In this document: positions 1-6,415 of the stretch, in pieces | How positions within the stretch are numbered: position 1 is the stretch's first letter | Layout: every line of letters begins with the position of its first letter | Origin: Candidatus Woykebacteria bacterium GWB1_45_5 | Lineage (GTDB): Bacteria; Patescibacteriota; Microgenomatia; Woykebacterales; RBG-16-39-9b | DNA: 8,345 nt | Reading direction: 5' to 3' | Assembly: GCA_001816645.1 (NCBI GenBank) | Contig: MHCO01000030.1 | Location: forward strand, 14,104-22,448 | Notes under the pieces: model-generated | Seen by the model: the letters and a program-made list of their open reading frames with translations, nothing else | What the model was told of the DNA's origin: nothing | Databases searched by the model: none | Program-made: the position numbers and the translations under genes

Positions 1-1474
1 TAATGTAGTACCTTTCCTCGTCGTCAGCCATCAGCCAAACAATTTCGTTAGTTACCCGTACCGAGCCGTTCTCCTTAACTACTTTGCGATAAGGGGTTTC
101 CAAAAAACCATATTCATTAACCCGAGCCATTAAAGCGAGGTGGGTGATCAAACCAATGTTGGGGCCTTCGGGTGATTTAATTGGGTCGATTCGACCATAT
201 TGGGAATTGTTAATATCGTGGACCGAAAAACTAGCACGTTCGCGAGTAAGACCACCTGGACCCATCACGGAAAGTCGTCGCAAATGTTCCAGTTCGGAAA
301 GGGAATTAATCTGATCCATAAACTGGGAGAGCTGGCTGCCCGCGAAAAACTCGTTTAGCCGAGCAACAATTGGCCGGGCGTTGATCAAAGCCGCTGGCGT
401 AACAGCAGTAAGATCCGAAGAAAGGCTCATCCGCTCCATTATCACCCTTTCCATTTGTAGTAGGCCAATCCGCAAAGTATTTTGGACCAATTCCCCGACT
501 GTCCTCACTCGTCTGTTACCGAGATGGTCAATATCATCCGCCTCGCCCTCACCGTTGTTTAGCTTGATTAAAAGTTGCATGGCGGCAACAATGTCGGTTG
601 GTGAAAGTATCCAATGATCGGAATCGTTAGGAATTGAAAGACCCAAGCGTTTGTTCAATTTGTAGCGACCAACCTTACCGAGAGAATAACGTCGTCGGTT
701 AAAGAAGAGGTTTTCCAAAACGGCTTTAGCGTTTTCTAAAATTAGCGGGTCGCCGGGTCGCATCTTCCGGTAAATTTCCAAAAAGGCCTCCTCAGCGGTT
801 TCGGTTGGGTCTTTACTTAGAGTCGCTTCGAGGTATTGGTGATCAGGATTAGTATCAACTTCGGCAAGTAGCTGTTTAATTTTTTCCGTGCTCCCGTAAC
901 CAATCGTTCGAAGGAGTGTAGTTGCCGGAATTTTTCTTTTTCGATCAATTCGTACCGAAAGCAGATCGTTTTTTGCTGTCTCAAACTCTAACCAGCTACC
1001 ACGGGTTGGTCGCAACTCCGCCCTAAACAAATTTCTTCCCGTTACCGGGTCAATCTCGGCAGTGTAGAAAATCCCAGGGCTACGGGTTAGTTGGGTTACT
1101 ACTACCCGTTCTACTCCATTAATTATGAAAGTGCCCGATTCGGTCATCAGTGGTAAATCGCCCAAAAACACTTCTTGCTCTGTTGCTTCGCCGGTTTGTT
1201 TATTCAAAAGTCTCGCCTTCATCTTCATAGGCGCGGCGAGGGTGCCACCTTTTTCTAGAGCGAGTTCCGGCGAATATTTTGGTTGGCCAAGAGAATAATC
1301 AAGAAGATGGAGGGCAAAGTTTTTCCCGGTAAAATCTTCCACCGGCGAAACTTCTGCCAGGATGTCCCGGATACCTTCCGTTAAAAGCCATTCGTAGGAG
1401 GCCTTCTGCGATTCAATTAAATTTATCAGTGGGAAGCTATTACCGGCTGTTCCAAATACTTTACGATTAGTCAT
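1..1474 (-). CDS. rpoB: DNA-directed RNA polymerase subunit beta, N-terminal part (runs off the window)
   Basis: Beta subunit of RNA polymerase, which with beta-prime forms the catalytic cleft. About 491 codons are visible and the frame is still open at base 1. The conserved beta block containing GTFIINGVERVVV and LTRSPGIFY lies near residues 110-137, VRIDRKRKIPATTLLR follows, and the rifampicin region SQLSQFMDQ starts near residue 380, with GPGGLTRERA and SPEGPNIGLI (near 434-443) after it. The residue matching E. coli Gln513 is about Gln381, so the chain is ~130 residues shorter before this point and appears to lack the E. coli-type lineage insertion in the beta lobe. The ATG at 1474 is chosen because an AAGG Shine-Dalgarno core lies 6 bases upstream; an in-frame TTG directly before it (1475-1477) is a less likely start. 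The gene has its own promoter rather than following rplL directly. Confidence 0.97.
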   Translation of the reverse strand, partial: MTNRKVFGTAGNSFPLINLIESQKASYEWLLTEGIRDILAEVSPVEDFTGKNFALHLLDYSLGQPKYSPELALEKGGTLAAPMKMKARLLNKQTGEATEQEVFLGDLPLMTESGTFIINGVERVVVTQLTRSPGIFYTAEIDPVTGRNLFRAELRPTRGSWLEFETAKNDLLSVRIDRKRKIPATTLLRTIGYGSTEKIKQLLAEVDTNPDHQYLEATLSKDPTETAEEAFLEIYRKMRPGDPLILENAKAVLENLFFNRRRYSLGKVGRYKLNKRLGLSIPNDSDHWILSPTDIVAAMQLLIKLNNGEGEADDIDHLGNRRVRTVGELVQNTLRIGLLQMERVIMERMSLSSDLTAVTPAALINARPIVARLNEFFAGSQLSQFMDQINSLSELEHLRRLSVMGPGGLTRERASFSVHDINNSQYGRIDPIKSPEGPNIGLITHLALMARVNEYGFLETPYRKVVKENGSVRVTNEIVWLMADDEERYYI

Positions 1475-1491
1475 CAAAGACCTTGTCTTTG
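1475..1491 (-). promoter_or_regulatory. Hairpin over the rpoB ribosome-binding site
   Basis: A perfect 7-bp inverted repeat, CAAAGAC-AAG-GTCTTTG on the minus strand, ends at the base before the rpoB ATG. The likely Shine-Dalgarno core AAGG is formed by the 3-base loop and the first base of the second arm, so the folded RNA would partly hide it. The repeat is directly seen; an effect on translation is inference. Confidence 0.5.
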
Positions 1492-1529
1492 TTGGATGAG
1501 TCCTGCTAAAATCGGGCAGCCTTTAGACA

Positions 1530-1559
1530 CAAATAAAGACGTACGCACACTGTACGTCT
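1530..1559 (-). terminator. Terminator-like hairpin in the rpoB leader (possible attenuator)
   Basis: On the minus strand AGACGTAC and GTACGTCT form a perfect 8-bp stem (arms 1552-1559 and 1537-1544) with a 7-base loop. The T-rich stretch TTTATTTGTG follows immediately. It lies about 20-40 bases downstream of the predicted rpoB start site, so it could attenuate rpoB or stop read-through from the M48 gene. The T-tract is interrupted, so efficient termination is uncertain. Confidence 0.45.
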
Positions 1560-1584
1560 AAGAAAATATTCAATTTACATCCTA

Positions 1585-1612
1585 AATATAACATACACTC
1601 ACCTTTTGTCAA
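1585..1612 (-). promoter_or_regulatory. rpoB promoter with extended -10
   Basis: The -35 box is a perfect TTGACA (1607-1612). After a 16-base spacer comes TATATT (1585-1590), preceded by TGT, which makes an extended -10. The predicted start site is near 1578, giving a leader of about 104 bases. The -35 box begins only 13 bases after the M48 stop codon and no terminator lies between, so rpoB may also receive read-through. Confidence 0.8.
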
Positions 1613-1625
1613 GAGCCGACCATTG

Positions 1626-2741
1626 TTACACCGGGCGATAAAGCTGGGCGTTGCAGCGGGTACAAAAAGCAGAACTTGGCTGGCTTTTAAGGCCACAGAT
1701 CTCACAGACTAGCAGCCCATTCTTATCTACATAAACCAACCCCAACTCTCGCGCGTATTCCAAAAGCCTTTTGATACGGGTAGTCATAAAAGGATGGGTG
1801 CTAATTGATTGGGCTAACTTGTTCAAAAATCCCCTTGTCTGATGCTCTTGAAACAAAACCCCTTCAGCATCCAACTGCTGCAAAAAATGGGGGCCAACGT
1901 GACCTTTGACCAAACCCTCAATCACTGCCCGTGGATTTCTTGTAACAAGAAGCGCCAACCGGTCACAAGAAAGTTCTGTCCGGCGGGCCCAGAAACCGAA
2001 AATGTACTCCATCACCGGACTAACAATTGGTATCTGAAACACCACCGGCGTCACATAAGCGCTAATTCTGGTGTGACCAAACCAGATGTGACCGACCTCA
2101 TGTACCAAAACAGCCGTTAGTTCCTCTTGGTCAAGATATTCGACAATTGCTGAGTGTAAGGCAATAGTATATGGTCGTTTGAATCCCATGGAGAAAGCGT
2201 TTAAATATGGGTCTTGAAAGATATAAACCTCGGGTTCAGCCATCCGTAGTAGAGCAGCTATTTGACCAGTGATTACTTTCAAATTACTAAAGTGCCCTCT
2301 CTCTACCCGGAGAGCATTTCCTAAAAACTGTCGTTGGACAAGACGAATTAGGAAAAGGTAAAAGGCGGTAACACCCAAGGCCAGTAAAACATAGCCAAGA
2401 ACTGCATCCAGTTGACCGTTTGCTGTCGCCATCGCTCCAAAAATAAACAATAGAAACAGGAGAATCAGTGTTATCAACAAAACCCGCGTTTCACCTTTCG
2501 TCCGTGCGATGCGGTAGTCGACTTGAACGACCGGGGTAGGATAGACCCCTGAGGCCGGTGGCGGACTAATCTGAGAGGGCGGGCTTACCGGAACGGGTAC
2601 TGGTTGAACACCGCTGCTTGGTGGCGTTGGCGGAAAATTGTCTCCACCAGATTGCTGTGTTAAAGCGTGCATGCAGTTGCTGCAAAGTACACCCCCGGCA
2701 GCCATTGGTCGGCCACATTTTGGACAGTTTGCTTCTGGCAT
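1626..2741 (-). CDS. Membrane M48-family zinc metalloprotease with zinc ribbons at both ends
   Basis: 371 residues. A zinc ribbon opens the protein (Cys6, Cys9, Cys20, Cys23), followed by a proline-rich linker (about 36-72) and two membrane segments (about 86-105 and 112-133). The M48 catalytic core carries HEVGH (His214, Glu215, His218); a likely third zinc ligand is Glu256 in TELSCDRLAL, matching the family ExxxD pattern. STHPFMTTRIKRL (314-326) is also typical of the family. A second ribbon closes the protein (Cys346, Cys349, Cys360, Cys363). The HtpX-like core is known to act in membrane-protein quality control; here the active site is expected on the cytoplasmic side. The paired ribbons are not part of the standard family plan and suggest binding of a partner or nucleic acid (inference). 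It sits 78 bases after mltG and has no clear Shine-Dalgarno. Confidence 0.9.
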   Translation of the reverse strand: MPEANCPKCGRPMAAGGVLCSNCMHALTQQSGGDNFPPTPPSSGVQPVPVPVSPPSQISPPPASGVYPTPVVQVDYRIARTKGETRVLLITLILLFLLFIFGAMATANGQLDAVLGYVLLALGVTAFYLFLIRLVQRQFLGNALRVERGHFSNLKVITGQIAALLRMAEPEVYIFQDPYLNAFSMGFKRPYTIALHSAIVEYLDQEELTAVLVHEVGHIWFGHTRISAYVTPVVFQIPIVSPVMEYIFGFWARRTELSCDRLALLVTRNPRAVIEGLVKGHVGPHFLQQLDAEGVLFQEHQTRGFLNKLAQSISTHPFMTTRIKRLLEYARELGLVYVDKNGLLVCEICGLKSQPSSAFCTRCNAQLYRPV

Positions 2742-2749
2742 TACTTATA

Positions 2750-2817
2750 TCGTAACTCTTTTGAAGAACGAGACAGTTTAATAAAAGTGGCGACCTATGA
2801 TCGTTACGACTCGTTCT
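2750..2817 (-). repeat. Two interleaved inverted repeats between mltG and the M48 gene
   Basis: In minus-strand order, AGAACGAG (2817-2810) can pair with CTCGTTCT (2772-2765), and the directly adjoining TCGTAAC (2809-2803) can pair with GTTACGA (2756-2750). The order A-B-A'-B' is that of a pseudoknot, and the last arm ends 8 bases before the M48 start codon. There is no connecting base between A and B, so both stems may not form fully together; they could be alternatives. No T-tract follows, so this is not a normal terminator. A chance origin is possible. Confidence 0.3.
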
Positions 2818-2819
2818 AA

Positions 2820-3824
2820 TTAATCACTCAAATATTTCTGAATATTTGCTTGGTGTTCGGCAAAAGTACGTGCGTAATAAGGGTTGCCATCTTTGTCGTG
2901 AATATAAAAATAATATTCGGTTTCTAGCGGATTTATGACTGCTTGGATTGAAGAAAGACCAGGACTACAAATTGGTCCCGGCGGCAGGCCAGTTTTCTTT
3001 CTCGTGTTGTAGGAGCTATCAATATTTAGATCTTCCTCAGTAAGATTCCGCCACCAGGATTTTTCTTCTTCGGAATAACCTAGTGCGTATTGGATCGTAG
3101 CGTCAGCAGCTAAATTCCACTTTTCCCGCCAGCGCTTTAAGAGAATCCCTGCAATAATTGCCCGCTCATTTTCACCCTTACCCATCGATTCCCTTTCTAA
3201 AATCGAAGCAGCAGTAATTACCTCCTTTATACTTAAACCCTGAGTAGCCGCTTTCTCTTCCATGTCTTTGGTATATCTTTTTTCGAAGTTGTTTTTAAAG
3301 ATGGCAAGTATCTGTTCCTCGTTAGCTTTAACCGAAATTAAATATTTATCAGGAAAAAGATAACCCTCGGGTGCAGCTGCTAAAAACTTTTCTTTATCAA
3401 TATCAAAGTTTTTGGCCAACTTTTCCGCCACTTCCTCTTTTCTTAAACCTTCAATAAAAGTCACCCATTTATCAAGCCGTCCGGTAGTTAAGGTCTGGGC
3501 AATCTCCGAAGCCTGTTTGTTAGTAGCCAGACGAAAGCTTCCTGCCTGGATCTTTCGGTCAAGGCCAGAAAATTTTAGCTGGATGCGAAAGACAAGGGCG
3601 TTTTTAATAATTTTTTCTTCCTGCAATCGAGAGGCAAACGAAGGTACGCTTTCTCCTTCTTTGATGACAAAGGTTTTCTCTTTTCCCTCTTCACTCGGTG
3701 CTTGAAGAGCCCAATTTATCCAGGTAGTAACTGTTCCTAAAAGCGCTACTAAAATAATAAATAAGCTAAGAAAAAATTTAAACCAGGGGCCAAATGGTTG
3801 TTTGACTATCCAACTTGAACGCAT
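2820..3824 (-). CDS. mltG: Endolytic murein transglycosylase MltG (YceG-like)
   Basis: 334 residues, near the usual family length. MltG cuts nascent glycan strands in the membrane-proximal periplasm or outer space and so sets glycan chain length. Seen: a short basic N-terminus, one membrane anchor (about 15-37), a LysM-like part (FVIKEGESVPSFASRL, 52-67), PEGYLFPDKY (152-161), the catalytic region AASILERES with the probable catalytic Glu210, the family block LAADATIQYALGY (238-250) and YNTRKKTGLPPGPICSPG (272-289). The ATG follows the upstream stop codon after a single base, and AAGGA lies just before it inside the upstream gene, so translation is probably coupled. It is the third gene of the FtsA/PilM-like operon. 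The catalytic residue is assigned by motif match with E. coli MltG. Confidence 0.95.
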   Translation of the reverse strand: MRSSWIVKQPFGPWFKFFLSLFIILVALLGTVTTWINWALQAPSEEGKEKTFVIKEGESVPSFASRLQEEKIIKNALVFRIQLKFSGLDRKIQAGSFRLATNKQASEIAQTLTTGRLDKWVTFIEGLRKEEVAEKLAKNFDIDKEKFLAAAPEGYLFPDKYLISVKANEEQILAIFKNNFEKRYTKDMEEKAATQGLSIKEVITAASILERESMGKGENERAIIAGILLKRWREKWNLAADATIQYALGYSEEEKSWWRNLTEEDLNIDSSYNTRKKTGLPPGPICSPGLSSIQAVINPLETEYYFYIHDKDGNPYYARTFAEHQANIQKYLSD

Positions 3825-3825
3825 T

Positions 3826-5361
3826 TCAATCCTTTTGGCTTATTTTTATCTCAATTCTCTTACCAGAATAAGGCATGGTACCAAAGATTCTAAAGATGGG
3901 CGGGTTTACCTTTACTTCAAATTCGTAGCCTAATGATTTTAGATATTGGTCAGCCTCGTTAAAATTTTTGCCAGCAAGGTTCTTTTTAATATCTTCGACC
4001 GGGATATCTGGAACTAACTCTGCCTTGATCTTACCCAAAACTTTAAGATCTTCGCCAAGTTTTTCTAAAACCTCACTTTCGACAACCGACCTTTCTTGGT
4101 CAACACTATAACCGGCTGGCAGACTATCAGAGATTGAGGCGATTAAAAGATCTTTAAGATCTTTTTCGGAAAAAACTCTCGCGGTAAATTTCAATTTCAA
4201 AGTAACTCGGAAATCTTGAGCCTCCTCATCGATCTTGTTACTATAGGCTTCATCAACCACTGTGTTTTCTAAACCACCTTCGGCGATCACAATGTCTGGG
4301 TTTTTTTCTTCTAAATCCTTCTTTGCTTTTTCTTCCATCTTTTTAATTAGATCTTCCTTGGCTTTCTTTTGATCGTCCGACGAAATAACCGTTACTTTTT
4401 TACTTGTCCCGCCTGTGAAATTAGTCCCATTGACGGCAAAAACCAGATTCACGTCGGCGTTACCGACTTTAAGGACAGTCCCGGCTGCCAGGTTTCCTTC
4501 TTCACCAATTGCCTTCGCCGTAACATCAACCGCTGCCTCAGAACAAGGTGGGCTTGGATTAGCACCACAACCAAGCGGTGATGCAGAAATAGTTGCTGCC
4601 GCGTCGAGAGTAAATTGAGTAGCTGGACCTGAAGCTGGGGTTATAACTGTCCCCGCGAAATATTTCTTTTCGGCTGTATCTCGGTTAACGATTGCTACTC
4701 TTCCTTTGGCTGGTGTGCCGATCGTCTTTGTGCCTGTCGCTTTTGCTTCTGCCACATCTTCCCCCGTAGTATCCAGCATCTGGGTGGGAATTATTCCTTT
4801 TTCAGCATCAGCCTTATCGGCGGTCGGGCTAGCCACTAAGGTTAGTTCGGCTTCCTTAAACTGCTTTTCTGTCAGAAAGATAACAGTTGCGGAGGGAACA
4901 GACCAGAATAAGAACAGCGTCCCTAAAATTATAAGCAATATAAAGCCGGCCAAAAAATAAAGCCACTTTGGTCCTTTCAGCGGGGGAATTTTAGGTAAGA
5001 AAAACCATTTTTTCTTTACCGGCACTTCGGCAGGAGCCGGCTCTGCCTTCGGTTCTTCAACCACATCTTTACCTTCGGTAAATCCCAGGTTGTCGCTAGC
5101 TAATTTGCCAGCGTCTTTTTCCACCTCCACAGCCGCTCCTCCAACTGCCGCTTCTGGTTTTTTAGCCGCCAATTCATCTTTGAAAAATACCTTTTTGCCG
5201 CTCGCTTGACCAACCAAACGAACGACTTCTTTATTGAGGCCTAGTTTCAGAAGCGATACTTGAGGCGTGGTAAGGATTTCAATTTCAGACTCTTCGTTTT
5301 GCTGAATTTTCTTTAAAATATCCGCTAGCTTACTATTTTCATCAAATTCAAGCCGCTTCAT
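3826..5361 (-). CDS. Single-pass membrane protein with baseplate J-like outer region
   Basis: 511 residues in clear zones. The first ~62 look like a small alpha/beta domain; an acidic, Pro/Ala-rich linker follows (about 63-115), then a basic stretch and one membrane helix (about 133-153). The remaining ~355 residues should be outside the cell. GTKTIGTPAKGRVAIVNRD (210-228) plus FAGTVI resembles the beta-rich part that automated annotation calls 'baseplate J/gp47-like' in CPR bacteria. Cys265 and Cys273 could form a disulfide. A highly charged helix lies near 327-354, and the end (NFNEADQYLKSLGYEFEVKV, 466-485) recalls PASTA-like or related small folds. The start is well fixed by a strong GGAGG. 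It overlaps the upstream FtsA/PilM-like gene by 14 bases, an arrangement reminiscent of pilM-pilN. There is no sign of phage genes, so I take it as a cellular envelope protein. Molecular function unknown. Confidence 0.7.
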   Translation of the reverse strand: MKRLEFDENSKLADILKKIQQNEESEIEILTTPQVSLLKLGLNKEVVRLVGQASGKKVFFKDELAAKKPEAAVGGAAVEVEKDAGKLASDNLGFTEGKDVVEEPKAEPAPAEVPVKKKWFFLPKIPPLKGPKWLYFLAGFILLIILGTLFLFWSVPSATVIFLTEKQFKEAELTLVASPTADKADAEKGIIPTQMLDTTGEDVAEAKATGTKTIGTPAKGRVAIVNRDTAEKKYFAGTVITPASGPATQFTLDAAATISASPLGCGANPSPPCSEAAVDVTAKAIGEEGNLAAGTVLKVGNADVNLVFAVNGTNFTGGTSKKVTVISSDDQKKAKEDLIKKMEEKAKKDLEEKNPDIVIAEGGLENTVVDEAYSNKIDEEAQDFRVTLKLKFTARVFSEKDLKDLLIASISDSLPAGYSVDQERSVVESEVLEKLGEDLKVLGKIKAELVPDIPVEDIKKNLAGKNFNEADQYLKSLGYEFEVKVNPPIFRIFGTMPYSGKRIEIKISQKD

Positions 5362-6310
5362 TTTCCACCTCCCCTTGACTTAAAGCGTAAACCCCTATAT
5401 CCGAAGCCGAAAAATTGTGGATCGGCTCAGCGATTTCGATCTTTGGGGTTAGCCCAAAACCAAGTCGAGAATTCCAAGCAAAAGCGAGGAGATTTTCCTT
5501 AAGAGGTTCGAGGGCTACTTCATCGTTATCAGCAAAAAGCCAAACAATTGCTGGCGCGTTCCCCTTTTCTAAACCCTTCAGGGCTGCTTGCCAGGCAAAA
5601 GGAAGGAGCTCTGGTTCTTCCGTTCCCAAGTCAACGGGAAATATTTCGGCCACGTGACCATCAACCAAAACAGTAAATTCGCTCTTTGTTACGCCAGCGC
5701 GATAGATTAAGGCGTTCTTAAGATTTTTTTGTTCTAAAAGTTTGGCTACTGAAAAACTTGTTGGGACTATTTTTTCTACGGTTAGATCAATCTCCGCAAC
5801 CAGACGGTCAAAAAGGGCAATTTCCGAAGTTTCTTTCAAGGCAGCAAAGCAGGAGAGTTCGACTTTTTCCCCTTTTAGGCCAAGCGGGTTAGTTACCTTT
5901 ACGCTGTCTATTCTGGCATTAGCAATGGTGGAAAAAAAGATTTTCTTTCCAGGCACCTCAAGGCTCTCAACCACTTTATTCAGAGCCTCCTCTGTTTCTT
6001 TTTGGGTAATTGGGTGTTTGGGCTTAGGCCGATCGTACCGAGCAATTGTGGTGGTTGTCTCTAGAGATCCGCCCGAGACGCCTAAAACACCTCGGCGGGG
6101 AAAGTCGGGAACTATCGCTGCCAACGCATCGAGAGCTTCCAATGTAGCATCAAACACTTCTTCTTGGCTGAAAAATTTCTTTCTACCAACACCACTAAGC
6201 TGAAGGGTTCCGCCTTCCTGTTTAAAGAGTGCGCAAGTTATCCGCTCTAGACCAATTTCTAAAACTAAAAAATCGCGTCTTTTTGGTTTTCGCTTGAAAA
6301 ACTTTAACAT
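5348..6310 (-). CDS. FtsA/PilM-like actin-fold protein, nucleotide-binding motifs degenerate
   Basis: 320 residues from the ATG at 6310. An in-frame TTG at 6316 adds two residues and is better spaced (11 bases) from GAGGG, so the start is uncertain. The order of segments follows FtsA: a phosphate-1-like strand (LVLEIGLERITCALF), an inserted subdomain with ITQKETEEALNKV, the FtsA-like VTNPLGLKGEKVEL, then VEKIVPTSFSVAKLLEQ leading to ALIYRAGVTKSEFTVLVDG, where a working FtsA would have DIGGGTTD. The usual aspartates are replaced and the C-terminal GG adenosine motif is not seen, so it may bind no ATP. It is about 80 residues shorter than typical FtsA and lacks an obvious C-terminal membrane helix; the N-terminus is strongly basic. 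It overlaps the membrane-protein gene downstream, which is its probable partner, as PilM binds PilN (inference). Confidence 0.75.
   Translation of the reverse strand: MLKFFKRKPKRRDFLVLEIGLERITCALFKQEGGTLQLSGVGRKKFFSQEEVFDATLEALDALAAIVPDFPRRGVLGVSGGSLETTTTIARYDRPKPKHPITQKETEEALNKVVESLEVPGKKIFFSTIANARIDSVKVTNPLGLKGEKVELSCFAALKETSEIALFDRLVAEIDLTVEKIVPTSFSVAKLLEQKNLKNALIYRAGVTKSEFTVLVDGHVAEIFPVDLGTEEPELLPFAWQAALKGLEKGNAPAIVWLFADNDEVALEPLKENLLAFAWNSRLGFGLTPKIEIAEPIHNFSASDIGVYALSQGEVENEAA
5368..5374 (-). promoter_or_regulatory. Strong ribosome-binding site for the baseplate J-like gene
   Basis: GGGGAGG on the minus strand lies 6 bases before the ATG at 5361, inside the end of the FtsA/PilM-like gene. 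It fixes the start and suggests high translation of the second gene in addition to coupling through the 14-base overlap. Confidence 0.75.
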
Positions 6311-6339
6311 GGGCAATTTTTTGAAAACCCTCTCCTATT

Positions 6340-6345
6340 ATTATA
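6340..6345 (-). promoter_or_regulatory. Proximal TATAAT of the envelope operon
   Basis: A perfect TATAAT lies 30-35 bases before the ATG at 6310, at the end of the identical block GAGATATAAT also found before alaS. Initiation about 7 bases downstream (near 6333) would leave GAGAGGG at the very 5' end of the RNA. No good -35 box lies 16-18 bases upstream (TGCGTA at 17), so a special activator or a different recognition element may be used. Confidence 0.5.
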
Positions 6346-6364
6346 TCTCATTAGAGAAACAATA

Positions 6365-6384
6365 CGCAGGATGTAATCCTTGCG
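6365..6384 (-). terminator. Hairpin after alaS, possible weak terminator
   Basis: On the minus strand CGCAAGGAT-TAC-ATCCTGCG forms an 8-bp stem with one bulged A, starting 28 bases after the alaS stop. It is followed by the T-rich TATTGTTTCTCT. This could end alaS transcription, but the same position before alaS also carries a hairpin followed by the same block, so it may belong to a repeated control element instead. Confidence 0.45.
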
Positions 6385-6385
6385 G

Positions 6386-6415
6386 ATTATATGTCACTCA
6401 GACAATTTATGTCAC
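6386..6415 (-). promoter_or_regulatory. Distal promoter of the envelope operon
   Basis: GTGACA (6410-6415, five of six matches to TTGACA) and a perfect TATAAT (6386-6391) are 18 bases apart. The -35 box overlaps the alaS stop codon. The predicted start near 6379 falls inside the hairpin at 6365-6384, so transcription from here would remove part of the stem. Confidence 0.5.

Noticed and set aside
1575..1580. ATG-TAA start-stop mini-frame at the 5' end of the rpoB leader
   Set aside because: Six bases, at or before the predicted transcript start, no ribosome site; most likely chance.
1523..1705. Minus-strand 60-codon frame across the M48 tail and rpoB promoter
   Set aside because: It overlaps the M48 C-terminal zinc ribbon in another frame and the rpoB promoter and leader; no family resemblance and no Shine-Dalgarno.
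2743..2748. TATAAG directly before the M48 start as a -10 box
   Set aside because: Initiation would fall inside the gene, and no -35 box lies at a usable distance.
4369..4960. Several plus-strand frames opposite the baseplate J-like gene
   Set aside because: Overlapping shadows in different frames, without ribosome sites or recognisable motifs.
3826..5361. Phage tail or contractile injection system suggested by the baseplate J-like label
   Set aside because: No other tail, sheath, spike or lysis gene in the window; the protein has a membrane anchor and sits in a cell-wall operon.
5742..6203. Plus-strand open frame of 153 codons opposite the FtsA/PilM-like gene
   Set aside because: Low-complexity Ser/Ala/Arg-rich translation typical of an antisense shadow; the minus-strand frame has clear family motifs and operon context.
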